The notes below the pieces were generated by a model. It was not told where the DNA came from. It did no database searches and saw nothing but the letters and a program-made list of their open reading frames with translations. Below, piece after piece: positions 1 through 5,909 of a DNA stretch of 7,618 nucleotides. This DNA is from Elusimicrobia bacterium RIFOXYB2_FULL_49_7 (lineage in GTDB: Bacteria; Fibrobacterota; OXYB2-FULL-49-7): NCBI GenBank assembly GCA_001800515.1, contig MGVN01000100.1:471-8088 (forward strand), read 5' to 3'. The position numbers and the translations under genes are program-made. Each line of letters starts with the position of its first letter. The stretch's first letter is position 1.

Positions 1-716
1 TTGCAGCCCAGGACTTCAAATTTCTTAGGTTCTTTGAGAAATTCGATGACCTCTTCGAGTTCGGTCTTGGCTTCGTCCGCACCGGCCACATCTTCAAAGG
101 TGGTTTTTGGCATATCGAGGGGCTGGAGTTTGGCGCGTGATTTGCCGAAGGAGAAGAGACCGCGCGGCCCGCCGGCGCCACCGCCCCCTCCTTGCATTTG
201 GCGGAAGATAAATATCCAGAAGATAATCATTAGGAGCCAGGGAAGCATGGAAAGAACCATGGACATCCAATTCGTTCTTTCAGGCTTGAATTCAAAGGGA
301 ATGTCTCGTTCCTCCCAGTGTTGCATCATGCCTTGAGTTACTTGGGGAAGATAGGTGGAGAACAGAAAATCCTGCTCGCGGGAAACACGTGCACCCACAA
401 TTTCTTCGAGAGCGGATTGGGCGGAGGCATCTGCGGCCAGTGCTTCCTTGGCTATCTTACCCTTAAATTCCACGCCGTCTTCGGCTTTTACAACGGATGC
501 CTTGGTAATGCGTATCTTGTCCGAGTCGATGATTTTGGAGAATTTATTGTAAGGCAGGGAGACTATTTCTCCCTGGAGTTGTCCGGAGAGTTTATAGGCC
601 CATAATGAGAACAGGGCTACCACGATAAAGAAGGTGAGGGATTTGAAGGGCCGTTTTTTTTCCTTGTTGTTTTTAACGGGCTTCTTTTTATTGACGGGCT
701 TTTTTAGTTCGGGCAC
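1..716 (-). CDS. ftsH: ATP-dependent zinc metalloprotease FtsH, N-terminal part (3' end outside window)
   Basis: FtsH is a membrane-anchored AAA+ protease that extracts and degrades membrane and regulatory proteins. The 238 visible codons hold a Lys-rich cytoplasmic start, a first membrane helix at about residues 26-42, a periplasmic domain at about 43-150 and a second helix at about 151-171. A Gly-rich linker follows (RQMQGGGGGAGG, 172-183), then the conserved entry to the AAA domain (TFEDVAGADEAK, 206-217). The Walker A, Walker B and HEXXH zinc site lie beyond the window edge and cannot be checked. The start is GTG at 716-714: GGAGG lies 4 bases upstream, the frame is closed by TAA at 746-744, and no other start codon lies between. 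An ATG overlaps the GTG out of frame. The gene follows tilS by 44 bases on the same strand, a common bacterial pairing. The periplasmic part looks somewhat long, with an Ala-rich stretch around 88-109. Confidence 0.95.
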   Translation of the reverse strand, partial: MPELKKPVNKKKPVKNNKEKKRPFKSLTFFIVVALFSLWAYKLSGQLQGEIVSLPYNKFSKIIDSDKIRITKASVVKAEDGVEFKGKIAKEALAADASAQSALEEIVGARVSREQDFLFSTYLPQVTQGMMQHWEERDIPFEFKPERTNWMSMVLSMLPWLLMIIFWIFIFRQMQGGGGGAGGPRGLFSFGKSRAKLQPLDMPKTTFEDVAGADEAKTELEEVIEFLKEPKKFEVLGC

Positions 717-720
717 ATTG

Positions 721-725
721 CCTCC
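721..725 (-). promoter_or_regulatory. Shine-Dalgarno site that fixes the ftsH GTG start
   Basis: On the minus strand GGAGG is followed by CAAT and then GTG. This supports initiation at the GTG at 716. An out-of-frame ATG at 718-716 sits only 2 bases from the site and would encode just Met-Cys-Pro-Asn before a stop. Confidence 0.75.
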
Positions 726-760
726 GGTTTCGGATGGGTCGGATTAAAAGGGTAAATATA

Positions 761-2164
761 TTAAATTGCAATCTTTACTTCGAGGATTTTTGATGTTTTC
801 GGCGTTACTTTGTAACAATCACTGATCCGGAACCCGGGGACCCAAAGAATAGTGCAACCGCCGGCCAAGAGCGGAAGTCGCCCTCTTTTCGCTTTTGGCA
901 GTTTGATATTGATCAGGAAATCCTTTAATTTTTTTTCTCCCAATGCACCCAAGGGGTGGAACCGATCTCCGGGTTGCCGGGTCCGGAGGGAGAGAATCTT
1001 ATGTTGGGCTGCCTGATCATAGTCCAGATAAGCGCTTTGGCTATTAGCTTCAGGAAAAGCGGGCACTTTGCCTTTTTTTCGTATTCGAAGGATTAGGGTA
1101 AGTTGATTGGCCGGGCTGGAGTAGGTCCCGGGTTTGTTTGGAAAGGATAAAAAAAGAGGGCTGCGCAAATGCACGCGGGCGGGCCGGTCAAAGCAGAGGG
1201 TCTGGTAAACCCGCCGGATTGTAAGACCTGCAGGCAACTGAACCGCGCTGCCATGATGCCCGTTCAGCACCTTGTCTGCAAAGTCGCGCACATGGGCGCT
1301 GCTGAGGGTTACAGGGTGAAAGTCGGCCAATAGGTGTTCCAGGAAGGGTTTCAGGAGGGTCCCCGGCAGTGCGGATACTGCCGGGACTTTGATAGAGAGA
1401 GAGTCTCCGGTCAGGAGCGGGTCGACCGCTTTTTTGAGCAGATCGAGAAAGGCGGGCGAAACGAGTTCGTTCTGGTCGGCCAGATTCTCCGGCAGGCGGC
1501 AGAGGGCGGCCGTGCTATGTGCGCCGAACTCTTTTGTCAAGAAAGGAATAAGGTGCAGGCGAATACGGTTGCGGAGAAAGTGAGGGTCGCGATTGGACGC
1601 ATCGGTGCGATGAGAAAGTTTTTCAGCACGAAGATAGGCTGACAGGTCGGCTTTTGACAGGGAAAGCAGAGGTCTGATGAGCGGACCGTTCTTGGCGCGG
1701 ATAGCCTGAAGTCCTTCTACCCCGCATCCGGAAAGAAGGCGCATGAGTACGGTTTCCGCCTGGTCGTCCGCATGGTGGGCTGTGGCGATTTTAGTGCAGC
1801 CTTGTTTCCGGGCAAGGGCGGTCAGAAACCGGTAACGGGCCATACGGGCAGCCTCTTCCGGCGATTCGTTTTTCTTCGGGCGGACGATTTGTTTTTGGCT
1901 GAAGCAGCGTAGGTTGAATCGATGGGCAAGTTCGGCCACAAAGGCTTCGTCTCGGTCCGAGGCTCTGCCTCTCCAGCCGTGGTTGAAGTGAGCCACGGTG
2001 AGGGAGAGGTTGAAGCGGGGGGCTAAAATAGTGACAAAAAGCGATAGCATGGCTACCGAATCAGAACCCCCGGACACGGCAAGCAGCACGGATTCTCCTG
2101 TAACAAGCAGGGCGTGCCGCTTAATAAAGCCCGTCATTTTTCTAACCGGGAAAGGAGTTGTCAT
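761..2164 (-). CDS. tilS: tRNA(Ile)-lysidine synthase TilS
   Basis: TilS uses ATP and lysine to convert C34 of the CAU-anticodon tRNA-Ile to lysidine, so that the tRNA reads AUA as isoleucine. It is cytoplasmic and usually essential. The 467 residues match the long bacterial form. The PP-loop ATP-binding motif SGGSDS is at 31-36. Other conserved N-domain motifs are AHFNHGWRG (58-66), ARMARYRF (106-113), TAHHADDQAET (128-138) and NRDPHFLRNRIR (191-202). A C-terminal lysidine synthetase domain begins near 389, with GDRFHPLG at 399-406. The start at 2164 lies 9 bases after the stop of the upstream barrel gene and has no clear Shine-Dalgarno, so translation is probably coupled. Met10 is an alternative start, and family members often begin near there. 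No key motif is missing. Confidence 0.96.
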   Translation of the reverse strand: MTTPFPVRKMTGFIKRHALLVTGESVLLAVSGGSDSVAMLSLFVTILAPRFNLSLTVAHFNHGWRGRASDRDEAFVAELAHRFNLRCFSQKQIVRPKKNESPEEAARMARYRFLTALARKQGCTKIATAHHADDQAETVLMRLLSGCGVEGLQAIRAKNGPLIRPLLSLSKADLSAYLRAEKLSHRTDASNRDPHFLRNRIRLHLIPFLTKEFGAHSTAALCRLPENLADQNELVSPAFLDLLKKAVDPLLTGDSLSIKVPAVSALPGTLLKPFLEHLLADFHPVTLSSAHVRDFADKVLNGHHGSAVQLPAGLTIRRVYQTLCFDRPARVHLRSPLFLSFPNKPGTYSSPANQLTLILRIRKKGKVPAFPEANSQSAYLDYDQAAQHKILSLRTRQPGDRFHPLGALGEKKLKDFLINIKLPKAKRGRLPLLAGGCTILWVPGFRISDCYKVTPKTSKILEVKIAI

Positions 2165-2173
2165 CGCAGGGGA

Positions 2174-3313
2174 TCAGAGGAAAATCGACAGGGAAAGGCG
2201 ATAAGGGGTATCCGCGAAGTCGTGGTTTTGAAAGGAATAGTCGACCCGCAAGAACCGGTATTGAATACCCGTGCCGGCAGAAAAACCCTCTTCATGGAGC
2301 CCGGCGCGCAGAAAAAGGAGGTGTTGGTAGCGGTACTCCACACCGTAGCGAGCCAGATTATCATCCCGCCGTCGGATGAAGTCGAATGTGCCCAACAGGC
2401 CGCCGCGGAGAAAGGGGATGTTTTGTTCGTAGGACAGGCCGAGGGTGCGGATCCGTTCGCCGCTGTCTTCATAGTCGGCATCGGTATTGTACGAGATGGA
2501 AGAACGGAAGAGGTTGCGCAAACTGAAACCGGTGCGAAGGATTTTAGAAGGGGTGCCGGAGGAAAGATCCTTATCCAAAGTGAAAGAGGCGAGGAATCCC
2601 AGGTCAATGTCCGTCGCATGACCTTCGTAATAAGTGTCGGACAGGGCGCTTGGCAGGGCAAAGGATTGACGGAAGAATTTCAGGGAGGTACCGACCGAGA
2701 GAGTGGTGGGAATGGAGAGTTTGTAAAAGACTTCCTGCGAGAGGTGGGTCGTGACCGATTTGGCGATGGAGAAGCTGAGCAGATCATAGGCACAGCCGAA
2801 GGTACCCAGTTTTTTTCCGGTGGAGCGTTTGGACATGTCGTTGTAGCGTTCTTCGGTGGAACCGCCCGGGAGGTTTCCATACCAGGGAATGTTGTTGATT
2901 TGGAAACGGGAAAAACCCATGCCCACGGAGAGCGTGGAATCAAAGGGCAGATTCAGAGCGCTGTTCATGAAGTCATCCCCCAGATTCCAGAGCGGAGTAT
3001 ATTCGGCGGAGAGTTCGCGGTGATGGAGCAGGGCTAATCCGGCGGGGTTGATAAAGAGGATGCAGGCGTCATTGCCGGCCGCGCAGGCGGTGCCGCCCAT
3101 GGCATCGGTTCGTGTGCCGCGGGTCAGGAGTTCGAACTCGGAGGCGTAGTAGGTTTCACCGGAACAAAGTGTGAAAAAGAGGAGCAGGACCAAGGGGGCG
3201 GCGAAAAGGCGGGGAAGGAGAATCACGCTTTTTTGCACGCTTTGCCGAACCAATGCCGTAACATCGATCAGGGTGTTGCGGGCTGACGTTTTAAGGGATT
3301 CCTCGAAGAGCAT
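2174..3313 (-). CDS. PorV/PorQ-like (UPF0164-type) outer-membrane beta-barrel protein
   Basis: This is a predicted outer-membrane barrel of the FadL/PorV superfamily. A hydrophobic signal core at about residues 29-48 is followed by small residues (CSGETYYA). The mature N-terminus carries the family signature at 64-95: Arg-Gly-x-Arg, AMGGTACAAG, then NPAGLALL. The rest alternates polar and hydrophobic residues as barrel strands do. The C-terminal half has the typical GVEYRY...LRAGL...GIQYRFLRVDYSF pattern, and the last strand ends LSIFL. Family members act as outer-membrane transporters or as secretion accessory proteins; which applies here is unknown. The gene starts 12 bases after the M23 stop and ends 9 bases before tilS. 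About 28 residues precede the signal core, and there is no Shine-Dalgarno at the ATG. The true start may therefore be internal, for example the TTG or GTG codons at residues 21 and 26. Confidence 0.82.
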   Translation of the reverse strand: MLFEESLKTSARNTLIDVTALVRQSVQKSVILLPRLFAAPLVLLLFFTLCSGETYYASEFELLTRGTRTDAMGGTACAAGNDACILFINPAGLALLHHRELSAEYTPLWNLGDDFMNSALNLPFDSTLSVGMGFSRFQINNIPWYGNLPGGSTEERYNDMSKRSTGKKLGTFGCAYDLLSFSIAKSVTTHLSQEVFYKLSIPTTLSVGTSLKFFRQSFALPSALSDTYYEGHATDIDLGFLASFTLDKDLSSGTPSKILRTGFSLRNLFRSSISYNTDADYEDSGERIRTLGLSYEQNIPFLRGGLLGTFDFIRRRDDNLARYGVEYRYQHLLFLRAGLHEEGFSAGTGIQYRFLRVDYSFQNHDFADTPYRLSLSIFL

Positions 3314-3325
3314 GGGCGGCGTTGA

Positions 3326-4258
3326 TCATTCCAGGCCCATAGCCATGGGATGAACGCATTCAAGGGGGTCGATCGGCGTATTGTTCCGTCGGATTTCGTA
3401 GTGGAGGTGGGGGCCTGTTGTCCGGCCGGATGAGCCGATATAACCGATCAGGTCTCCCCGCATGACGAACTGGTCTTTTTTGACGGCAAAGTCCTGAAGG
3501 TGACCATAATAGGTAGAAAAACCGTAACCATGGTTTAATATGATGAGATTGCCGAAGCCTTCCCGGTTTGAATCAACCATCTTGATGACACCGTCGGCTG
3601 TGGCATAGACCGGCGTCCAGATACGGTTTGCAATATCCAGACCGCAATGATAAGTGGGTTGTCCGGTAATGGGATCCGATCGGTGACCGAAGTTGGATGA
3701 GAGTCGGCCGAAAGTAGGCAGTACGGATGGAAAATGGCGGAGTCGCTGTTTGATATGGTTGATTTCACGGTTTATTTCAATCAAGCTGCTGTTTTCCAAC
3801 TGCGTTTGACGGAGTTCTTTTTCCAAACGGAGCTTCAAATCGGTTACCTCTTTTTCACGTCCGATGGAGAGAAGGCGTTCTGCAGTTTGTTCAGGTGAAA
3901 TGAATTCAGGTCCGCCGATACCTACTTCACGGATATCTTTAGGAACGGCTTTGATACCGTAGAGGATACGGACATTGTCGTCAAAGCAGAATAAGGTGTG
4001 GATTCGATGTTCGGATTCCTGAACCATTTTAGTAATAAAAAGAAGCTCCCCATGGAGATTCTTTTGGTTAACAATTTCTTTGGCGTAGGAAATACGATTA
4101 AAGGCGTATTGGGAAAAACCGTATAGGAAAATGATGAAGAAAAGGAGGCTGATTAAACAAAACAAAAAGAGGATTTTTAGAAAAAAACTGCTTAAATGTA
4201 AAGTCCGGCCGGTTTTGGCAACATTATCGTTAATAAAAAGAAATGAAAATTTCTTCAT
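3326..4258 (-). CDS. Membrane-anchored M23 (LytM/lysostaphin-like) metallopeptidase
   Basis: This is a probable peptidoglycan endopeptidase, or an envelope regulator of that fold, anchored in the inner membrane with the enzyme in the periplasm. The 310 residues have a short cytoplasmic start, one membrane helix at about 24-48, an alpha-helical, charged stalk at about 55-175 with coiled-coil character at 122-175, and an M23 domain at about 180-298. The zinc ligands are present: His204 and Asp208 in HCGLDIA, and His286 in GPHLHYE. The partner histidines His253 (YYGHL) and His284 are also present, so the domain looks active. The start at 4258 lacks a nearby Shine-Dalgarno (an AAGG lies about 14 bases upstream) and sits in an AT-rich leader, behind its own candidate promoter. 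It is the first gene of the probable unit M23-barrel-tilS-ftsH. Known M23 stalk proteins act in cell division or cell-shape control; the specific role here is an inference. Confidence 0.92.
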   Translation of the reverse strand: MKKFSFLFINDNVAKTGRTLHLSSFFLKILFLFCLISLLFFIIFLYGFSQYAFNRISYAKEIVNQKNLHGELLFITKMVQESEHRIHTLFCFDDNVRILYGIKAVPKDIREVGIGGPEFISPEQTAERLLSIGREKEVTDLKLRLEKELRQTQLENSSLIEINREINHIKQRLRHFPSVLPTFGRLSSNFGHRSDPITGQPTYHCGLDIANRIWTPVYATADGVIKMVDSNREGFGNLIILNHGYGFSTYYGHLQDFAVKKDQFVMRGDLIGYIGSSGRTTGPHLHYEIRRNNTPIDPLECVHPMAMGLE

Positions 4259-4301
4259 TTTATAAAATATACCTTAAGACGATCCCTCTTCTCAACAAGG
4301 T

Positions 4302-4330
4302 AATATTCCATAAAATATTGGAAAAGTCAA
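4302..4330 (-). promoter_or_regulatory. Candidate sigma70-type promoter for the M23 gene and downstream unit
   Basis: On the minus strand TTGACT (4330-4325) is followed by a 17-base spacer and AATATT (4307-4302), with an alternative -10 of TATTAC (4305-4300). It lies 43 bases upstream of the M23 start. A short inverted repeat, TTCCA-8-TGGAA (4306-4323), sits in the spacer. The rest of the 160-base gap at 4259-4418 shows no gene. Confidence 0.55.
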
Positions 4331-4418
4331 CCCTTTTCTTTTATGTAAATTACCTATAGAAAAAATAGTACTCGATGTGGTATGCCGGGAGGAGGGGGAC
4401 TACAATCCGTAGAAGACG

Positions 4419-4748
4419 TTATTTCGGCAGTTCCTCTTGTTTTGCTACAATTGAGAAAAGAGACGTTAAGCCTAATACCCCGAGTACATCAAGGACGTAT
4501 TGATTGGGCTCAACCAGGAAAAAGTTACCACCTGTTTTTTGGAGTGTTTCTTTTACATAAAGAAGGACATTGATGGCGGCACTGTCGATATAATTCAATT
4601 CTTTAAGATGAAGCGCGATTCGATGATGTTTATCGTCAATGAGGGAGATAAGGTTCGATTTTAGGGAAATGGAGTCTTTGAGATGGTCGATATTGCCTGA
4701 CAAGCGCAGAATGGTATAGCCATGCCAGGATTCGATTGAGGTTTGCAA
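4419..4748 (-). CDS. STAS-domain protein, anti-sigma factor antagonist (SpoIIAA/RsbV-like)
   Basis: This is a single-domain STAS protein of 109 residues when started at TTG 4748. Proteins of this type are switched by Ser/Thr phosphorylation and release a sigma factor, or another target, by binding an anti-sigma kinase. The beta-1 strand GYTILRLSGNID lies near the N-terminus. The phosphorylation loop reads LNYIDSAAINVLL, with the expected acceptor Ser right after the Asp. The end GVLGLTSLFSIVAKQEE matches the last helix of the fold. The TTG start is preferred because AGGGAG lies 6 bases upstream and the product matches the usual family length. An in-frame ATG at 4796 would add 16 residues but has no Shine-Dalgarno. 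No anti-sigma kinase, PP2C phosphatase or sigma factor gene is visible here. The gene lies upstream of the M23 operon on the same strand, 160 bases away, and is divergent from the small membrane cassette. Confidence 0.88.
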   Translation of the reverse strand: MQTSIESWHGYTILRLSGNIDHLKDSISLKSNLISLIDDKHHRIALHLKELNYIDSAAINVLLYVKETLQKTGGNFFLVEPNQYVLDVLGVLGLTSLFSIVAKQEELPK

Positions 4749-4754
4749 TGGTTT

Positions 4755-4760
4755 CTCCCT
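4755..4760 (-). promoter_or_regulatory. Shine-Dalgarno site supporting the TTG start of the STAS gene
   Basis: On the minus strand AGGGAG is followed by AAACCA and then TTG at 4748-4746. The in-frame ATG farther upstream at 4796 has no such site. Confidence 0.65.
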
Positions 4761-4771
4761 TTTATTCAGCG

Positions 4772-4808
4772 GGGTAAATAATTTAGCTTGTATCATCTAT
4801 TATTGCAA
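4772..4808 (-). promoter_or_regulatory. Weak candidate promoter for the STAS gene
   Basis: On the minus strand TTGCAA is followed by a 17-base spacer and TAAATT. Each hexamer matches the sigma70 consensus at 4 of 6 positions. If it is real, transcription would begin downstream of the ATG at 4796, which would exclude that ATG and agree with the TTG start. Confidence 0.3.
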
Positions 4809-4816
4809 GATTTTTT

Positions 4817-4846
4817 TTGACACCTTTGAAAGGGTGAATGTATTTT
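4817..4846 (+). promoter_or_regulatory. Candidate sigma70 promoter for the small membrane cassette
   Basis: A consensus TTGACA (4817-4822) is followed by an 18-base spacer and TATTTT (4841-4846). It would give a leader of roughly 45 bases before the ATG at 4898. It is the best match to a sigma70 promoter that I see in the window. Confidence 0.6.
4821..4836. repeat. Near-palindrome inside the promoter, possible operator
   Basis: CACCTTTGAAAGGGTG forms two 7-base arms around a central GA with one T:G mismatch. It overlaps the end of the -35 and the spacer, a typical repressor position. It could equally be chance. Confidence 0.4.
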
Positions 4847-4855
4847 AAATGAAAA

Positions 4856-4875
4856 GGCCTATCCGGCCATGCCGG
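4856..4875 (+). repeat. Overlapping short GC hairpins in the cassette leader
   Basis: CCGGC-CAT-GCCGG (4863-4875) is a perfect 5-bp stem. An alternative stem GGCC-TATCC-GGCC (4856-4868) uses the same bases, so the two exclude each other. Both lie just upstream of the Shine-Dalgarno at 4886-4892. Whether they regulate anything is unknown. Confidence 0.35.
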
Positions 4876-4897
4876 GGAAGTTATTGGGAGGAACGAG

Positions 4898-5191
4898 ATG
4901 ATTTTCTGGTGTCTCATGCTTTTAGTCTTCGCTTTTCTCAGTTTAGCCATTGACATGGACAAACTTCCCTATTACATATTCCGCCATGTTTGGAACTGTC
5001 TCATTCTGGGGCTTGGGGTTTTGCTTTTTCTCCGAATAAAGGGCAAGGAAAATCAGGGTTTTCTGGAACATCTGGAATATCAGATTCAAGACCTTCAACA
5101 CCGCTTGGAATTGAAGCAAAACAATGTGGTATGGCGCCATCTCGAAGACTTGGACAAACGCATTCGCCGTCTGGAGGAGGGAAGACAATGA
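4898..5191 (+). CDS. Small two-helix membrane protein with coiled-coil tail (first of cassette)
   Basis: I do not recognise a named family. The 97-residue protein has a hydrophobic helix at about 2-18, a short loop (DMDKLPYYIFRH), a second helix at about 31-46 and then a charged tail at 48-97. The tail has heptad-like leucines and isoleucines (L56, L59, I63, L66, L70, then L82, L85, I89, L92) and probably forms a cytoplasmic coiled coil. A strong GGGAGGA at 4886-4892 lies 5 bases before the ATG. The stop overlaps the next start in an ATGA junction, so the two products are likely made together and may bind each other. Its layout resembles the next protein closely, suggesting an old duplication. 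The codon pattern and hydrophobic profile support real coding. Confidence 0.82.
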   Translation: MIFWCLMLLVFAFLSLAIDMDKLPYYIFRHVWNCLILGLGVLLFLRIKGKENQGFLEHLEYQIQDLQHRLELKQNNVVWRHLEDLDKRIRRLEEGRQ

Positions 5192-5427
5192 TTTTTGCCG
5201 TCTATACCCTCTGTGGCTTGGCCATTGTCAAGGTCTTGCTCGATGTGGCGTTGGGTGAATTGTATGCACCGTATAGTGTGGCCGTAGAGACGCTGATTTT
5301 CTTTTCGATTTTTTTTATGATTATTCGTACCTTTTTAAAGGTGCGGGAAGGACGTCGTGAGACGCTTCTTCGAAGAATCAACGAATTAAATCAACAATTA
5401 ACCGATTCAAAGCAGGACAAACAGTAG
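5188..5427 (+). CDS. Small two-helix membrane protein with helical tail (second of cassette)
   Basis: This 79-residue protein belongs to no family I recognise. Helix one spans about residues 2-22 and helix two about 31-50, followed by a basic helical tail (KVREGRRETLLRRINELNQQ). The ATG overlaps the stop of the preceding gene (ATGA) and is preceded by GGAGGAGGG at 5173-5181 with a 6-base spacer. That start is preferred over an in-frame ATG far upstream inside the previous gene. Compared with the preceding protein it shares the MIF start, Asp19, Tyr26, Val31, an Arg at the end of helix two (R46 there, R47 here) and, with a one-residue offset, tail positions I63/I64, L66/L67 and L70/L71. The two are plausible diverged paralogues that could pair through their tails. 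The gene ends 5 bases before the next. Confidence 0.8.
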   Translation: MIFAVYTLCGLAIVKVLLDVALGELYAPYSVAVETLIFFSIFFMIIRTFLKVREGRRETLLRRINELNQQLTDSKQDKQ

Positions 5428-5432
5428 GATAT

Positions 5433-5834
5433 ATGGCGGTCTCGACGTATAAAAACGAGCAAAAAGGACCCCGTTTAACAGCAGGGGAATTTATTGTTTT
5501 ATTTGTAACCTTTCTCCTGCTTGCCTTCTTTTCCATTGAACGTTTCGGTCATGCCTTGAAGCGGTCTGCACGGAAACAGGCTGAAATCAGCGTAGCGGAG
5601 ATTGTTTCGCGGGAACACCGATTTTTTGAAACACATGCCCGATATGGGTCGCTTGATGAAATCAATTTTAATAACCCTTTTTCAGACAATTCCGTTGTTT
5701 TTGTTCTCTCTATTGAAGATGATTTTGTCATCCAAGCCAAAGAAAATATTCAGTTTGACGCTTTTGGCGATAATACACCGGGCAACGAGTATTTTATTGG
5801 ATATCCCAACGGAACTGTCGAATACGTCCACTAA
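5433..5834 (+). CDS. Single-pass membrane protein with pilin-like soluble domain (third of cassette)
   Basis: The 133-residue protein has a short polar start, one hydrophobic helix at about 20-35 and a soluble domain to the end. The segment A50 to I77 (AEIVSREHRFFETHARYGSLDEI) resembles the helix and first loop of type IV pilin-like proteins, where an Ala-rich helix leads to an aromatic, a Tyr-Gly and Leu-x-Glu-Leu. The rest, with alternating strands and an ending YFIGYPNGTVEYVH, would suit the pilin beta-sheet. A true prepilin site is not convincing: Gly18 is followed by Glu rather than Phe or Met, and there is no Glu at +5. It may therefore be an unprocessed relative or unrelated. An AGGA lies only 3 bases before the ATG, and the previous stop is 5 bases upstream, so translation is probably coupled. 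Coding is well supported; the pilin relation is an inference. Confidence 0.78.
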   Translation: MAVSTYKNEQKGPRLTAGEFIVLFVTFLLLAFFSIERFGHALKRSARKQAEISVAEIVSREHRFFETHARYGSLDEINFNNPFSDNSVVFVLSIEDDFVIQAKENIQFDAFGDNTPGNEYFIGYPNGTVEYVH

Positions 5835-5883
5835 CCCGATACGGACTCTAATATTCCAATTCTTTAATAATTATTGATGTATT

Positions 5884-5909
5884 TAACTTGAATTTTTCTT
5901 TTCAAGTTA
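5884..5909. repeat. Perfect 9-bp inverted repeat (AT-rich hairpin) after the cassette
   Basis: TAACTTGAA and TTCAAGTTA flank an 8-base loop of mostly T. It lies 50 bases after the cassette stop. It could end transcription weakly, be a protein-binding site or stabilise the mRNA end. It lacks a GC stem and a following T-run, so a classic terminator is doubtful. Confidence 0.5.

Noticed and set aside
1..605. Plus-strand open frames over the first 600 bases
   Set aside because: They mirror ftsH. The minus frame gives the two membrane helices, the Gly linker and the FEDVAG motif.
2161..2661. A 166-codon open frame on the minus strand
   Set aside because: It is an alternative frame of the barrel gene, whose own frame carries the conserved C-terminal barrel pattern here.
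2114..3037. A 307-codon open frame on the plus strand
   Set aside because: It lies antisense to the barrel and tilS genes, has low-complexity Gly/Glu-rich content and no ribosome site. The minus-strand frames have clear family motifs.
3150..3190. Lipoprotein signal in the barrel protein (Cys at residue 50)
   Set aside because: The sequence before the Cys is FFTL, which does not fit a lipobox with Gly, Ala or Ser at -1. A barrel protein would use a standard signal peptide.
4749..4796. ATG at 4796 as the start of the STAS gene
   Set aside because: It has no Shine-Dalgarno and adds 16 residues before the normal domain start. The TTG at 4748 has AGGGAG at good spacing.
4898..5427. Phage holin-spanin or toxin-antitoxin pair
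   Set aside because: The small two-helix proteins beside an M23 gene suggested this. However, the M23 protein is on the opposite strand in a housekeeping unit, no other phage genes are present, and the tails lack the antitoxin or spanin lipobox features.
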